A stretch of 64,000 nucleotides of DNA, taken from positions 32,403,235 to 32,467,234 of the forward strand of contig CM075781.1 in the NCBI GenBank assembly GCA_037974665.1, in the 5' to 3' direction. Both the position numbers and the translations under genes were made by a program. Under the pieces are notes generated by a model. The model saw only the letters and a list, made by a program, of their open reading frames with translations, did not search any database and was not told where the DNA came from. Shown here piece after piece: positions 1 through 10,499 of the stretch. Each line of letters opens with the position of its first letter. Positions within the stretch are counted from its first letter, which is position 1. The stretch comes from Ehretia macrophylla. Its lineage: Eukaryota > Streptophyta > Magnoliopsida > Boraginales > Ehretiaceae.

Positions 1-3000
1 GTAGGTTAGTTCCTGGAATTGTTAGAGATGCTGGTGGTGTTCTTCAGCTGTGTTACTGAATACCAAAACATCATCAATGTAGGCAGTACAGTGCTGCGCA
101 AAGGATTGGTACACATCATCCATTTTGTGCTGGAACTCGGACGGTGCATTCTTGAGACCGAATGGCATGACGTTCCATTCATCATGTCCCTGTGGAACAA
201 CAAAAGCAGTTTTGAATCTATCAGCTTTAGTAATACCAATTTGCCAAAATCCGGATTTCATATCAAATTTGGAGAAGAATTTGGCTTTGGATAGCTTCTT
301 AAGGAGTTGTTTCTTTCTTGGAAGAGGGTATCTGATATCCTGTAATAGATCATTGAGTTGGCGAAATTCGATCACTGATCTTTTTTTTTCCTCGGCCCTG
401 TTCAGATCTTTTGTTGACATAAAAGGCATGACTTTCCCATGGAGTTCTGGATGGTCAGATGAGACCTTGCTCAAGGAGTGTTTGAATTTCAGCTTGATAA
501 AGCTCTTCATCTTTTGGCATTCTTGGATGAGAGGCAATTTGGTATGGCATCTGCCAATTTTCTCTATAAGGTAGAGGGACGAAGTGTTTCTCTCTTTCCC
601 AAAACATGTTTGGAAGATCACCGCAACAGGAAATGAGAAGGTTTCTCTCTTCAGCAAATTTATCATCTTGAATGGCTGAAACTTGTGAGGGTAATTCCTA
701 TAAAGATACCCAAGGGGTATACTGATTATGTAGGAATTGAAAACCATCTGTCTGAAATGAGAATGAAACAAGTAAGGTGAGGAAATCCATTTCTAAAATA
801 ATGTCTTCACAACATTGATCATACTAGTAAAAGTTGTGTCGAACTAAGACATTTGGGCATAAGTGTATAGGTATGGTCATGGAATGTGCTTCACTCACAA
901 ATCCACTACCAGAAGTAGTGGTAAAGGTTGCTCTGGAGTAAATCCAAAATTCAAGAGGAAGACACTTGGATTTCATCATGAAAATACATGAACCTGTGTC
1001 TACAAGTGCAGTAACAATGATAGGAACATATCCTGGAGGGTTTATAACAAGCTTTTGTATGGCTTATAGATCTGTCCTGGGGTAAAAGTAGCTTTGGAAG
1101 TGGTAAGGATTTTAGTGGTTTTGTATATTCTGGCTATGAAGAAGTTTGGTTTTGAATCAGAGGATTCGAATTCTGAGGTGAGATCTGAGAATGAGGCTAT
1201 ATGTAGGTTGAGGATGGCTTGATCTGGTTCGAAAGTCCATGTGTATAGCTGGTCATCAAAGTTTTGAGTTGAAATGAATTGAAAAAGCTTTGCTGGTAGC
1301 TTCTTGGACTTCTTGAGGTAACAATCTTTTGCAAAATGTCCTTTCTTGCCACAAAGAAAACATTAAGTGGAAGAAGAGGGTTTTGATTTTTTTCTTCACA
1401 AATTTGAATTTCTTGAAAGGTTTTCTGGACTTGTGAAAACTTTTGTGCTTCTTGTATTTGTGACACGAACATGGAGAGTAACTGTGAGTGTGACAACCAA
1501 ACTTTTGAAAATCTTTTATGTAAAAGGTATCCATTGTTTTATGCACGTTGCTTTTGAGAATTTTTTCAAGTCGATTGGACTCGCACTGATCTTGAATGAA
1601 CTTTCTGGCCATTTGGTACAAGTGAGCAAGACTCACCTGTCTTAGATCTGCAATATTGGCTCGTTTGAACTCTGTTTCAAGAAATTCAGGAAGTGGTTGT
1701 GGCATGTTGAAGACGAACGCCTTCTTGATGGTTTTTGTATTTTTTCCAAAGATAAAATACAAAGCTTCCTGCCTGAGATAGTAATCTCCAAGTTTTGCAA
1801 CATCACAGCATTTGTTGAGTAAGAACTCATTTTCTGCCTTTTCAATCTCTTGGGCTGTTTGTCCTACGAAAATAGTTCATAGACATCTTAGGAATATCTG
1901 AATAGGATCTGCATCTGTCAGGATGATTTGTCTTTGTTCTTCTGACATCATTCTTGTCCACTAACTTCGAAGTGATCTTGCAAAAGTAGCAACAAGACGG
2001 TCGATGATATCTCTTATTTCAAGTGTAGGATTTCGGAGAGATTCTCTATTAATCCATGCATCCATTTTCTCAAGATATTTGAGTCTGTCATCAGGAGGAA
2101 TTGCATCAATGTTCCAGAATTGTTTGTGATCTGGAGCATATGAGATGAAAACTTTTCCTTCAATGTTTTGTTGTCTCTGAGGTTGCTGTTGTGGAACCTG
2201 TGGGACTTGCGCTTGTGGCGGTTGTTGGTTCCGGTGCTCACCAGCTTGGGAAGTTTCTCTTTGGTCACTGGTTGTTTCTGAATCATTAGGATTATTTTGC
2301 ACTGGGTTATGTGTTCGTGTTCTTGTGGTGTCCGTGTAGAATGGAGTCATAGGAGTTTGCATAAGAACTAGTCCTTTGTATGGTGGAATCGTCTGAGAGG
2401 ACGAATCCTTTTCAAACAGATCAAAAGAGTCAAAGGACGAAAAAGCAGAAGAAATTTCACTGCGACCTTCTTTCTCGTCTTCATCACCCCACCCTGTTGG
2501 GATAATTTTCTCTTGGAGAGATAATGAGGAAGTGGTGTGAGATCAACCCAATAGGCTTTTTTGCAATTGCCACTTGGTATCCATACTGCATGATCAGGCT
2601 TTGGATTATGCTTCCAAGGATGAGAGAACTGCTTCTGTGGCTTAGCTGACTGTTTGAGCTTTTTAGCGAGTTGTTCTCTTTTTCTTTTGGACTCATCAGA
2701 ATCAAGGTAATACTTATCGGAAGAAAATTTCTGAATGTTGATCATGTTGACGCTGTTCCAAGAACGAACTTGTTCGGAAGGGTTTTGAATTGGAGCGACT
2801 TTCTGCAGTTTTTTCCAGTTGATTGGAGTTTTCTGGTGGTATATGTGATTCTTGTGGAAAGCCTTGTCATAACAACCTTGTCTGAGATGATCATGGGCTA
2901 GTTTTGTCCATGTAACATGTTCCTTGAGATCTGACCATATCTTTTGAATGGTAGCATTCTGGGCTTTTGCATTCATGTTGCTCCAATTGATTGCTGACCC

Positions 3001-4139
3001 GATTTGTCCAACATCTTGTGGTCTTGTTTTGGTTACTTGCCATTTACCAACATATGCGTTGTCGGCTTCTCCTGTACAATAGATGTCTTCAGGAAAATTA
3101 ACAGAACAGACATATCTAGAGGACTTAGATTTGGCAGCAAAGGGTTTTCTGACACAGTGTGGACAAGACTGATGATGTCCAGTAAGTTGGTATTCTTCAC
3201 ATGGTTCAGCTGGTTGTGATTCTGTTGGAAATGATATGGCGACACGACCTGGTTCTAGAGGATATCTAGAGATTCTTGGTGAATCATGGATGATTGGTCA
3301 ATTATGGCTTCTTTCATAATCATTTTTCAATCAAGGAGGGAAAGTGAGTTCATGTTTGGTGTAGATCTTTGGATGGGTAACATTACTGTCACCTAACACA
3401 TGGACTCAAGGCTTACAGTTGTGATCCATGGAAAAAAGATGGGTATGGACTTTATAGGTCATGGAATGATGGAGTGCAACAATAGTTTCATTTGGGTTCA
3501 TATCAGCACCATAAAGTTGGATAAGGACCTGTATGGTTTGAGAAAGGGTAGGACAGGAAAGATCGAGGGTGAAGTTTGGTTCAACCTGGATGAGAACATG
3601 ACCATTGCGAAGACCTACTTCAACGGCACATATGAGTGCATCATCAAACTTATGCCACCTAGTATCTAGTAAAGAAACTAGACATGAAACATTCTTTCCG
3701 GCAAGGAAACTAGGCTGTAAGGCTAGACGAATGGCTCCAAGGTGTAAGCCTTTGTAACCTTTCTGTCTATATCTACGGAGATCAGGTTCAAAAAGTATGG
3801 GAAATAGATTTCTGAGCGGGAAGAGGATGCGGATTGTACAGTGAATGTAGAGGATTTGTACACGGCTGTAAGGGCTGCTGGCTTGATAGGTAATAAAGAT
3901 TTGAACTTTTGTGTGAGTTGGGAAGTTTGGTAATATGAGTATGGGTTTAATAGTGAGAGTTTGAAGAGTTCTCCTGGTTTGGTAGATGGTGGTGTTTGGG
4001 TTATGTCTACCTCATAGTGAGATGCGGAAGGATCAAAGGAAATGACTTCTGAGTTGTTAGCAACAACTTCTTGTACTGGCAGGGAAATATCAGCCATGGT
4101 GGATACATTGGTCACGAATGGACTTACTGCGCCTTTCAT
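1..4139 (-). pseudogene. EPRV-1 polyprotein relic (MP-CP-PR-RT)
   Basis: Broken reading frame of the viral polyprotein. The start ATG at 4139 opens a movement-protein segment related to the 30K family. A zinc-ribbon region follows at about 3151-3207, where the second cysteine has become tyrosine. Coat-protein segments are at about 2976-1256. The CCHC finger near 1318-1363 is preceded by a stop. The protease motif DTGS is at 989-1000. RT block A (FDMKSGFWQ), block B (MPFGLKNAPSEFQ) and block C (YIDD, 70-81) are all readable. Domains fall in different frames because of indels, so this copy cannot make the full protein. Confidence 0.85.
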
Positions 4140-4245
4140 TCACTCTTTAGCTGCTATTGCCCTATTGCCAAAGACTCTAGTGTTCAACACAAAAGTATTG
4201 TTTAAGACCTTCAATACCAGAATAGGGAAGTACTACAGTTAACTA

Positions 4246-4258
4246 GGCTCTTAGACTA
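4246..4258 (-). other. EPRV-1 primer-binding site for tRNA-Met (degenerate)
   Basis: On the minus strand this reads TAGTCTAAGAGCC, 10 of 13 matches to the TGGTATCAGAGCC used for plant initiator tRNA-Met priming in caulimovirids. It lies between the TATA box and the movement-protein ATG. EPRV-2, -3 and -4b carry better or equal versions at the same place. Confidence 0.65.
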
Positions 4259-4380
4259 CTAAGGGGTAGGGAAGGAGCGGGAGGCGGAAGACATGGTTAA
4301 AGGCTTCAGTTTGAGAGAGAGAAGTAGAGGATGTGTTTTAATCCCAATCTAGCTCTGCCCCTTTTGTTAGGGGTTCTTCA

Positions 4381-4586
4381 TTATTTATAGACAAACCATT
4401 ACAAAGCCTAATAATACAATGCGGAATCTTCACTATTCCTGACAAGGACTAAGGCAGCTTCCTTTAATAAAAGAAAAGCTGACATGACATAAAAAGATTC
4501 CTAATAATTCACAATAAGAGAAACCTGACGCGACTAAAGCAGTTTCCTTTAATAAAGGAAATCTCACTTATTACAAACACCCAAAC
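4381..4586 (-). promoter_or_regulatory. EPRV-1 promoter region
   Basis: On the minus strand a TATAAATAAT box (4381-4390) lies about 240 bases before the movement-protein ATG. Upstream are two copies of a CCTTTATTAAAGG-type palindrome (about 4458-4477 and 4543-4562), each followed by CTTTAG or a similar sequence. The upstream half is cut at 4586 by the family-C element. The same arrangement recurs in other copies, which supports a pregenomic RNA promoter. Confidence 0.6.
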
Positions 4587-4861
4587 TGATAAATCCGTAT
4601 TTTTAGTAACTTTAACCTATTAAATCATGTATATTGCATTATTATTTCAAGCTTAATTGTATATTTTACACAAATTTAGTGCAAATAGGTTTTAAAGAAG
4701 AAAGAGCAAAAACGACCATAAAAACCAATTTTTGAAGCGAATATTCGGCGCAACACTAAAGAAAAATGGTAGAACAACATCAAAATGAGCAATTCGAGAT
4801 TGAATTTGGCCAAACCATGTGCGAAAACGGATTTAGGACGCTAAAAAACGTTGAATAGACC

Positions 4862-4951
4862 TGGTCAACCTTTTGATCAACTATCAAAGTCAACGGTCAA
4901 TGGTCAAAGTCAACGGAGATGGTCAAAGTCAAAGTTTGGAGTCAAAGTTCA
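4862..4951 (+). promoter_or_regulatory. W-box cluster in family-C U3
   Basis: A run of GGTCAA and AGTCAA units, the reverse complements of TTGACC and TTGACT, the core bound by plant WRKY factors. At least four GGTCAA and several AGTCAA copies lie within about 90 bases. A parallel cluster is in the 3' LTR at 15408-15482, about 200 bases before its TATA box. Function is inferred from the motif only. Confidence 0.55.
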
Positions 4952-5086
4952 CCTACCACAGCCAGAAGGGAGCTCGAGCGCCCCTTTTCTGCACTCGAGC
5001 GCCACTTTTTGAAAAAAGGCCGACAATTGAGCGGCAGAGTGCAGAACGAAAACGACAGAAAAAATAAAAAATTCAAAAGCGCAGAA

Positions 5087-5102
5087 GGGCGCTCGAGCGC
5101 CC
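5087..5102 (+). repeat. 16-bp XhoI-core palindrome in family-C LTR
   Basis: GGGCGCTCGAGCGCCC is a perfect palindrome. Close relatives with CTCGAGCGCC are at 4972, 4993 and 5112 in this LTR, at 9931 and 13417 in the interior, and at 15503-15655 in the 3' LTR. In the 3' LTR the perfect copy lies 15 bases before the TATA box. Confidence 0.7.
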
Positions 5103-5276
5103 CTTTCAGGAGCTCGAGCACCCCTCTGCATTTTTGCCTATTAATTTTGCAATTTTGCAGCAACGAAAGGGCACCGATTTTTCTCATCCTAGCCAAGTTT
5201 CTGCATCTCTAGTGGGCAGAAGCGATTTTTCGTCATTTTCTTTGTATATAATCAGTTTTCTTCATATTTTAGTCTA

Positions 5277-8200
5277 TGTGACGCCCGAGTTTTAGCCATG
5301 CATTCAATTACTGTTGCATCCCTTGTTTGCGCATTTCCTTTTGTGCATTATTAATTGTCTTCCTAAATTACTATTCACTCCATTTTTAACTTCATGCTAT
5401 TAGCGAATTAGTATTTTTATTAAATCATATTAATTGTTAGAGTAGTGGGAAAAATGTGCATTTGAGCTAGAGGCGATAGGAGAGCTCGTTTAGAAAATGA
5501 TTTTTGTAGTTGTATGAATAGTGTTACGTAACATAACTTAGGGAATGAATTAGCTAGCATTCATTTTACTATCTAGGCTCGTTTTAAGCTAACTAAGCGC
5601 ATTTAGTGAACCATTTAAGCAAGCAACTTAGCCCCATTTAATATATAACTCACACAACACACACATTAGCTCATAACTTAGCAAAAAAAAAAAAAAACAA
5701 GAGAGAATGCTGAAAACACTGTAGCAAATCCGAGAATTGCATAGGAGAAGAAATAGAGTTTTTTTGCTCAACAAATCCTCATTCCAAGCCAAGCCAAGCT
5801 AGGTGCAAGTGGTTTAGGGTGTCTACTAGCCTCCTAGGAGCTCCTACACGCATTGGTGAGGGATTTCACGGCTTATTTTCGCATTTTAAAATAGTTGCTA
5901 TTTTCTTGATTTGTTGAAAATGTGTTCAAATGCTATTGTATTGATTATCTATGCTATTATACCTTGTATATGAGTGCTAGAGAACATATTTGAACCATTG
6001 TTTCGCTTTTTAAAGGGTTGCAGGCGTTAGTTTAATTCATGAGGTGAATAGTGATGTTTTTCTAGGGTTTTGTGTAATTGCTCGAATTAGTTTGATTCAA
6101 CACTCCTAATAGATGCCTTAGGTGCTAATGAAGGTAGTCTAATAGCCCCGTGCACTTGAATTGCTCTAAAATCGCATAAAACGTAAAATAGTCGACTTTA
6201 ATAAAGGGGTTTCGGGGTTAAGACGAATCCGGGTGGATTCGGGCTCTACTTTTGGTATCCTTAGGCTACCTAGGTGCTATAGAAGCTTTGCTAATCCTTG
6301 TTTGAAGCCCGGATGAGGTAGGTGTAGTGTAAAGCTATAAGAGGGAATTTGGGGCTTTCGAGGTTATTGCGGGCGTTTGAATGAGTTAGAGGGTTGAAAG
6401 GGTTCCTTGAGGGTTAGTTAGAAGGTTGGTAGAGTTTCCCTTTAAATTTGAATCATTAACTTTGGTTTGGAGGAGAAATAGCTTGAATAACAAAGGGGTT
6501 TAGGTGCAATTTCGGTTGTCTCGCGCTTCTAAGACCTTGGCATGACTTCTTGAATGTTTAAATGTAGTTTCAAGTTGGTGTGGAACTTTTGATGTAATTC
6601 TAATTATATCTTGTATATGCCCTTTTGTAAAACTGCTTATTTGCTTGTATAAACTGCTTCTATTTTAACTGCATTGAGGAAACTTCGAGCTTAAAACTGT
6701 ATTAATTGGAGAAGGATTAGGGGTTGAATTATATACCATTAGAAAGCCTTACGAGTCTAGTTTCTACAGCTTTTTACGGTGTATTAATCGGAGTTGTCTA
6801 GAGCAAGTTATGATCATTTTGGTGAGATGTGTCAGAAATGCCCTGTTACGCGAGAATCTGAATTTTGTTGTTATTTTGCTATAGTAATGATATAATTCAG
6901 TTCTAATTGGATGTATTCGATCAAGACCTTATTGTGTAGTGTCCTTGGATGATTAATAACGTAATGGGGCTCTTATAGTTATGTTGTTTTCATGAATTGT
7001 AATTGAAATCTAATTGCTAGTAAAGTTAATTTAAATTGAAAGCTATTCTATTCGACTGTGAATGAGAAATGCTAGTAGAGTTGTGATGGTCACCACCTTT
7101 AGACATAGGTAATGTTTTTATATATGCTAAACAATTCAACTGTTAGAATTAGTTGTTGTTATCAATGTGCAACTAGTGAACACTTAGAAAGGTCAAGTAA
7201 ACTATGTGGAAGAATGTGTTTAATGCTTTTTGAAACTACATGTAAGGTTAATTGTAAGTTGATAGTTGTCTATTATATGTTAAATGTAATTAACTTAAGT
7301 TAATACTACTAGTGATATGTTAGAATCTTAGCTTGAAGTATAGTTATTTTACTAAAATAGTATGTTAGTTATTAAATGGTTGATAGTTAACTTTTCTATT
7401 AGTTGATAAATGCATTTCTTTCCCTATGTGCTAATGTTGGGCTATCTTCATAGAGATATTACTAACTATTGTAAGTAAAGTAGAATATGAATTAGAAGTT
7501 CATTAAAGTAGTAAAAGACTGGGTAGTGTCATTGTGAATGAATGTGTCATTTGAACATTAAAGTAACCTAACCTTTATTATCTATATATCCTTTGGAGAA
7601 ATTCTTTGAGTTGAGTTAATGGCTAGTTTATTGTTATGTGGAGTGAATTAATTTCTTGTACAAGTTATTAACTAAAGTAAAATGAGAAATAGTATGAGTA
7701 ACTGCAGGCTCATGTGTTGATTTTAGTTAAACTAAATTCTAGCTCGATTTATATCTAGTTATAGCATGCTGGTTGAATCATTCTCATTTAAGTTTTTGAA
7801 CTATCTTCTTAATTAACTTGTAGACTATTGAAAATATGGAATATATGTTAAGTTAAAGTATATAAAAGTGGTATTTTGTTAAAAATAGAATTCTAATAGA
7901 TATTGTATATATGCTAAATAAGCGAAGTTATAAGTTAGCTAACTTAGAATGAATGTTGTAGTTAAAGAGTAATTGAAGTAATGTTTGCTCATAGGTTCAA
8001 GGTGACTGGAAATGATGTGATTCAAACTTACATCTTGGAGCTCGGTAGAGGTGATGGAGACTTCATCCTTATGTGCATAATAGTTTATTTACTTGTACTT
8101 AGATTATGTGCACTTATTGTCTATATATTGTGTGTGAGGGCAACCTCCTTTGTTGTCCCTCAACCATGTGTTTATTGATTTATACTATTGTTATCATTTT

Positions 8201-8501
8201 GAGTGCATTGCATCGTGGTTGCGCAACCATTCGGGCATGGTAGTGTCGGGGAAACCGGGCGGCATCGGGCTTGCCGGTCCACCTCGGCTACCATGGTTGC
8301 CCAGTCCCTCTCTCGCTTGGGATGCCGCCCAGGGAGAGTTGGGTCGTAGGATTTCGGGGTACATCCGGAGTACACCTGTTTGGAGTTATAAGGGGATGCC
8401 GGCTTATCGATATCAGTGTCATTATTACATCGAGATTTCAGTTCGTGGCGTCGCTGGTGTGCCTCTGCCCTTCGGGGTATTCGCTTAGCCGGGACGTTAC
8501 A
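5277..8501 (+). mobile_element. Solo LTR, family A (long variant)
   Basis: Starts TGTGACGCCCGAG and ends GGGACGTTACA, with the target duplication GTCTA at 5272-5276 and 8502-8506. The empty site survives in the 3' LTR near 15805. It is 3225 bp, against 2.4-2.5 kb for other family-A LTRs here. The first half matches them, while about 7.0-8.1 kb is AT-rich sequence they lack, and the distal end is shortened. No coding region is supported inside it. Confidence 0.92.
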
Positions 8502-9445
8502 GTCTAGGAGTAGGTTAGTTTAGTTTAGTTAGGGTCCTACAATAAGGGCCGGGCTTATGGACTAACGCCATAGCTTCGGAGAAATCGAGCCGGCTAAATC
8601 AGGACGTGCTTAAATTCGGTAACTTTTATTCTTGATTTCGATTTCCGTTTTATAAATCTAATTATGACACTTTAAACCTTTATTTTTGGAATGATAATTA
8701 AGTGAGGATATTTTTGTATATATTTAGATTTATAGTAATTAAAGTTTCATATTCTTTATTTGCTTAGTATTATCTATTAATTATACGTATACTTGTAGTT
8801 ATGATATAATTAATCAATAGTACATATACGCCCAGTTTTGTAAACCAGTGGCAGTACGTGACTACCTCGGACGGAATTACCTAGGTTGTACTAGCACCTC
8901 CGGGGTACGTAAGTAAGAAGATTAATTGAGAGGTTGGATATTGTTAGGTTGTACCAACATATTTAGTCTTGTTAATTAATTAGTCCTATTACTTACTTAT
9001 CTAACGCTAACTTCAGAAGTGGGAGCTTATAGCCCTATTTCTTGAATGATTTATTCTTTTAATTTAAATCTATAATATTACACTTAAATACTCTGATCGA
9101 ATTTATCATTCAAAATCATGGACCCGCTAAATTGAATTAACCACTCCTGGATTAAATTATTTTAGCTTAGTACCGTACCTTTGGATCTTTTATGGACATT
9201 TTATACTTTTCTTGGACTTAATTTATCGTACTTTTGGACTTTTGGACTATTGGACTCAATTAAACTTATTCGTTATGGGAGATAGTCAAACAAATTATAA
9301 ACTAAATTCTTAACTTGAAACCATTAATCCTAATCTCCGTGGATCGATCCTCTACTCGTCATAGCTAGAGGTAATTCAAGGTAAGCAATATTTCCAATCA
9401 TTTAACCTTACTATTTTTGAGCGTAAAATGACGCGATTAAAAATT

Positions 9446-9463
9446 TGGCGTCGTTGCCGGGGA
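9446..9463 (+). other. Family-C primer-binding site (tRNA-Asp)
   Basis: TGGCGTCGTTGCCGGGGA lies six bases after the 5' LTR. It differs by one base from TGGCGCCGTTGCCGGGGA, the tRNA-Asp primer site of Athila/Tat-like plant elements. Confidence 0.85.
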
Positions 9464-10075
9464 CTGGCATTCAATTTTTTTCATGTAAGAGTTTAGTTTA
9501 TTTTATATAATTCTATCCTTGTAAATTTGTATATATAATTATTATTTTTAGTTTTGTATATACTGTGTTGTTTTAATTTCTTGTAATTATTTTCTTCTTT
9601 TTGTAAATAAAAAAATTCTGAAAACAAAAAAAAGGGTAAAAAATTCTTTCTTAAAAAAAAATATTTTTATTTATTTTCTAGATTGTTTGTTATTTACCTT
9701 TACAAAAAAAAAAAATTGCTATAGATCACATACTCTTGAATCCCAGAAAAGAGTTTAAATGGTTTGGGTAGTTGATTATTATTATTATTATTTTAATTCA
9801 TCAAAAAAAAATTGTGATTTAGTAGAAAATAGGTTTAAGGAAGATTATATCTTCCTATTTTGTGATTTTTCAAAAAAATAAATAAATTTAAAAAAGTCGG
9901 GAAAACCATGTTCGAGCGAGCCTGATTTCTCGCTCGAGCGCCGTTAGCCATAGCAGACGAGTTTTAAAACCCTATTTCTCTCATTCTTCTCTTCATTCAT
10001 TCTCACCGCCTCCTTCTCCTCTCTCTCTCTAAATTTTTTTTTCTTTCATTTCTCTATTTTGCTGCATTCAACACA
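9464..10075 (+). other. Family-C interior, non-coding leader
   Basis: AT-rich leader with an ATT trinucleotide run near 9776-9793 and one CTCGAGCGCC motif near 9931. A pyrimidine-rich CTCTCTCTCT tract lies just before the small reading frame at 10076. I see no protein domain here. Confidence 0.6.
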
Positions 10076-10189
10076 ATGATGTTCGGGACTCTCACGACTG
10101 ATCAATTTGCCATGATTGTGTACTCGTTTGCAGGCGTTTTCATCCTTTATCTTTTTCTTATTTATCTCTTTATCAAGTGGGATCATAGG

Positions 10190-10419
10190 TGTAGTAACAC
10201 AATCCCACATCGGAAGATTTGGAAGTGAGAGAGCTGGATATAAGAGCTTGGATCCTTGTATCAGCCACGAGGCCTTTTCCCGTGGGAGACCACGGGAGAA
10301 ACAAAGCCGTGAGGGCCTTGTGCCTGCGGGCCAGGGATTGCCAATAACGGACAATATCGTGGTAGTGACGGCTCGGTGAGACTCTGCGTGGACTCCACGT
10401 GGGGAGTCGGGTCGTTACA
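10190..10419 (+). repeat. TRIM 5' LTR
   Basis: Begins TGTAGTAACACAATCCC and ends GGGTCGTTACA. It contains a 7-bp perfect stem CCCGTGG/CCACGGG closed by a GAGA loop (10279-10296), preserved in the second LTR. Confidence 0.85.
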
Positions 10420-10421
10420 AA

Positions 10422-10434
10422 TGGTATTAGAGCC
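10422..10434 (+). other. TRIM primer-binding site (tRNA-Met)
   Basis: TGGTATTAGAGCC, 12 of 13 identical to the initiator tRNA-Met primer site, two bases after the 5' LTR. Confidence 0.8.
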
Positions 10435-10499
10435 ATTCTTCCCTTGTGCTCGTGCCCGTGAGGGCGCAGGAGTCCTTAAGGGGAGTGGAATATGGTAAC

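Larger units (their letters stand above)
1..4586 (-). mobile_element. EPRV-1: endogenous pararetrovirus copy, cut by window start
   Basis: This is a degenerate Caulimoviridae-type provirus read on the minus strand. From high to low coordinates it holds the promoter and leader (about 4586-4140), movement protein, zinc ribbon, coat protein, protease and most of the RT. The window begins just after the RT catalytic motif, so RNase H lies outside. Its upstream neighbour in the same orientation is EPRV-2: the non-coding DNA ending at 4586 resumes at 16738, once the family-C LTR element and its target duplication are removed. The two are therefore a head-to-tail tandem. Family assignment is from protein motifs; genus is uncertain. 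Confidence 0.88.
4587..9439 (+). repeat. Family-C 5' LTR (interrupted)
   Basis: About 1.62 kb once the solo family-A LTR at 5277-8501 and one target copy are removed. It aligns with the 3' LTR at 15125-16732 along its length, including the W-box cluster, XhoI-core palindromes and ...GGAGAAATCGAGCCGGC. The TATA box seen in the 3' LTR is mutated here to TATTAAT near 5140-5150. Confidence 0.88.

Noticed and set aside
3400-3669. Frames of about 89 codons antisense to the movement protein, recurring in several EPRV copies
   Set aside because: They are antisense shadows of the movement-protein region (also at 19460, 20733, 23047 and 51315). The sense frame carries the recognisable protein and there is no separate signal.
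4919-5212. Overlapping frames on both strands around the CTCGAGCG repeats
   Set aside because: Open frames result from the palindromic GC-rich repeats and low stop density; no protein similarity, and the region is U3 of an LTR.
8150-8488. 112-codon frame as a gene
   Set aside because: It lies inside the solo family-A LTR in a GC-richer LTR segment; no motif, and not open in the other family-A LTRs.
10190-10419. Cassandra-type TRIM with embedded 5S rRNA promoter
   Set aside because: The LTR start is similar, but I find no 5S A-box, intermediate element or C-box sequence.
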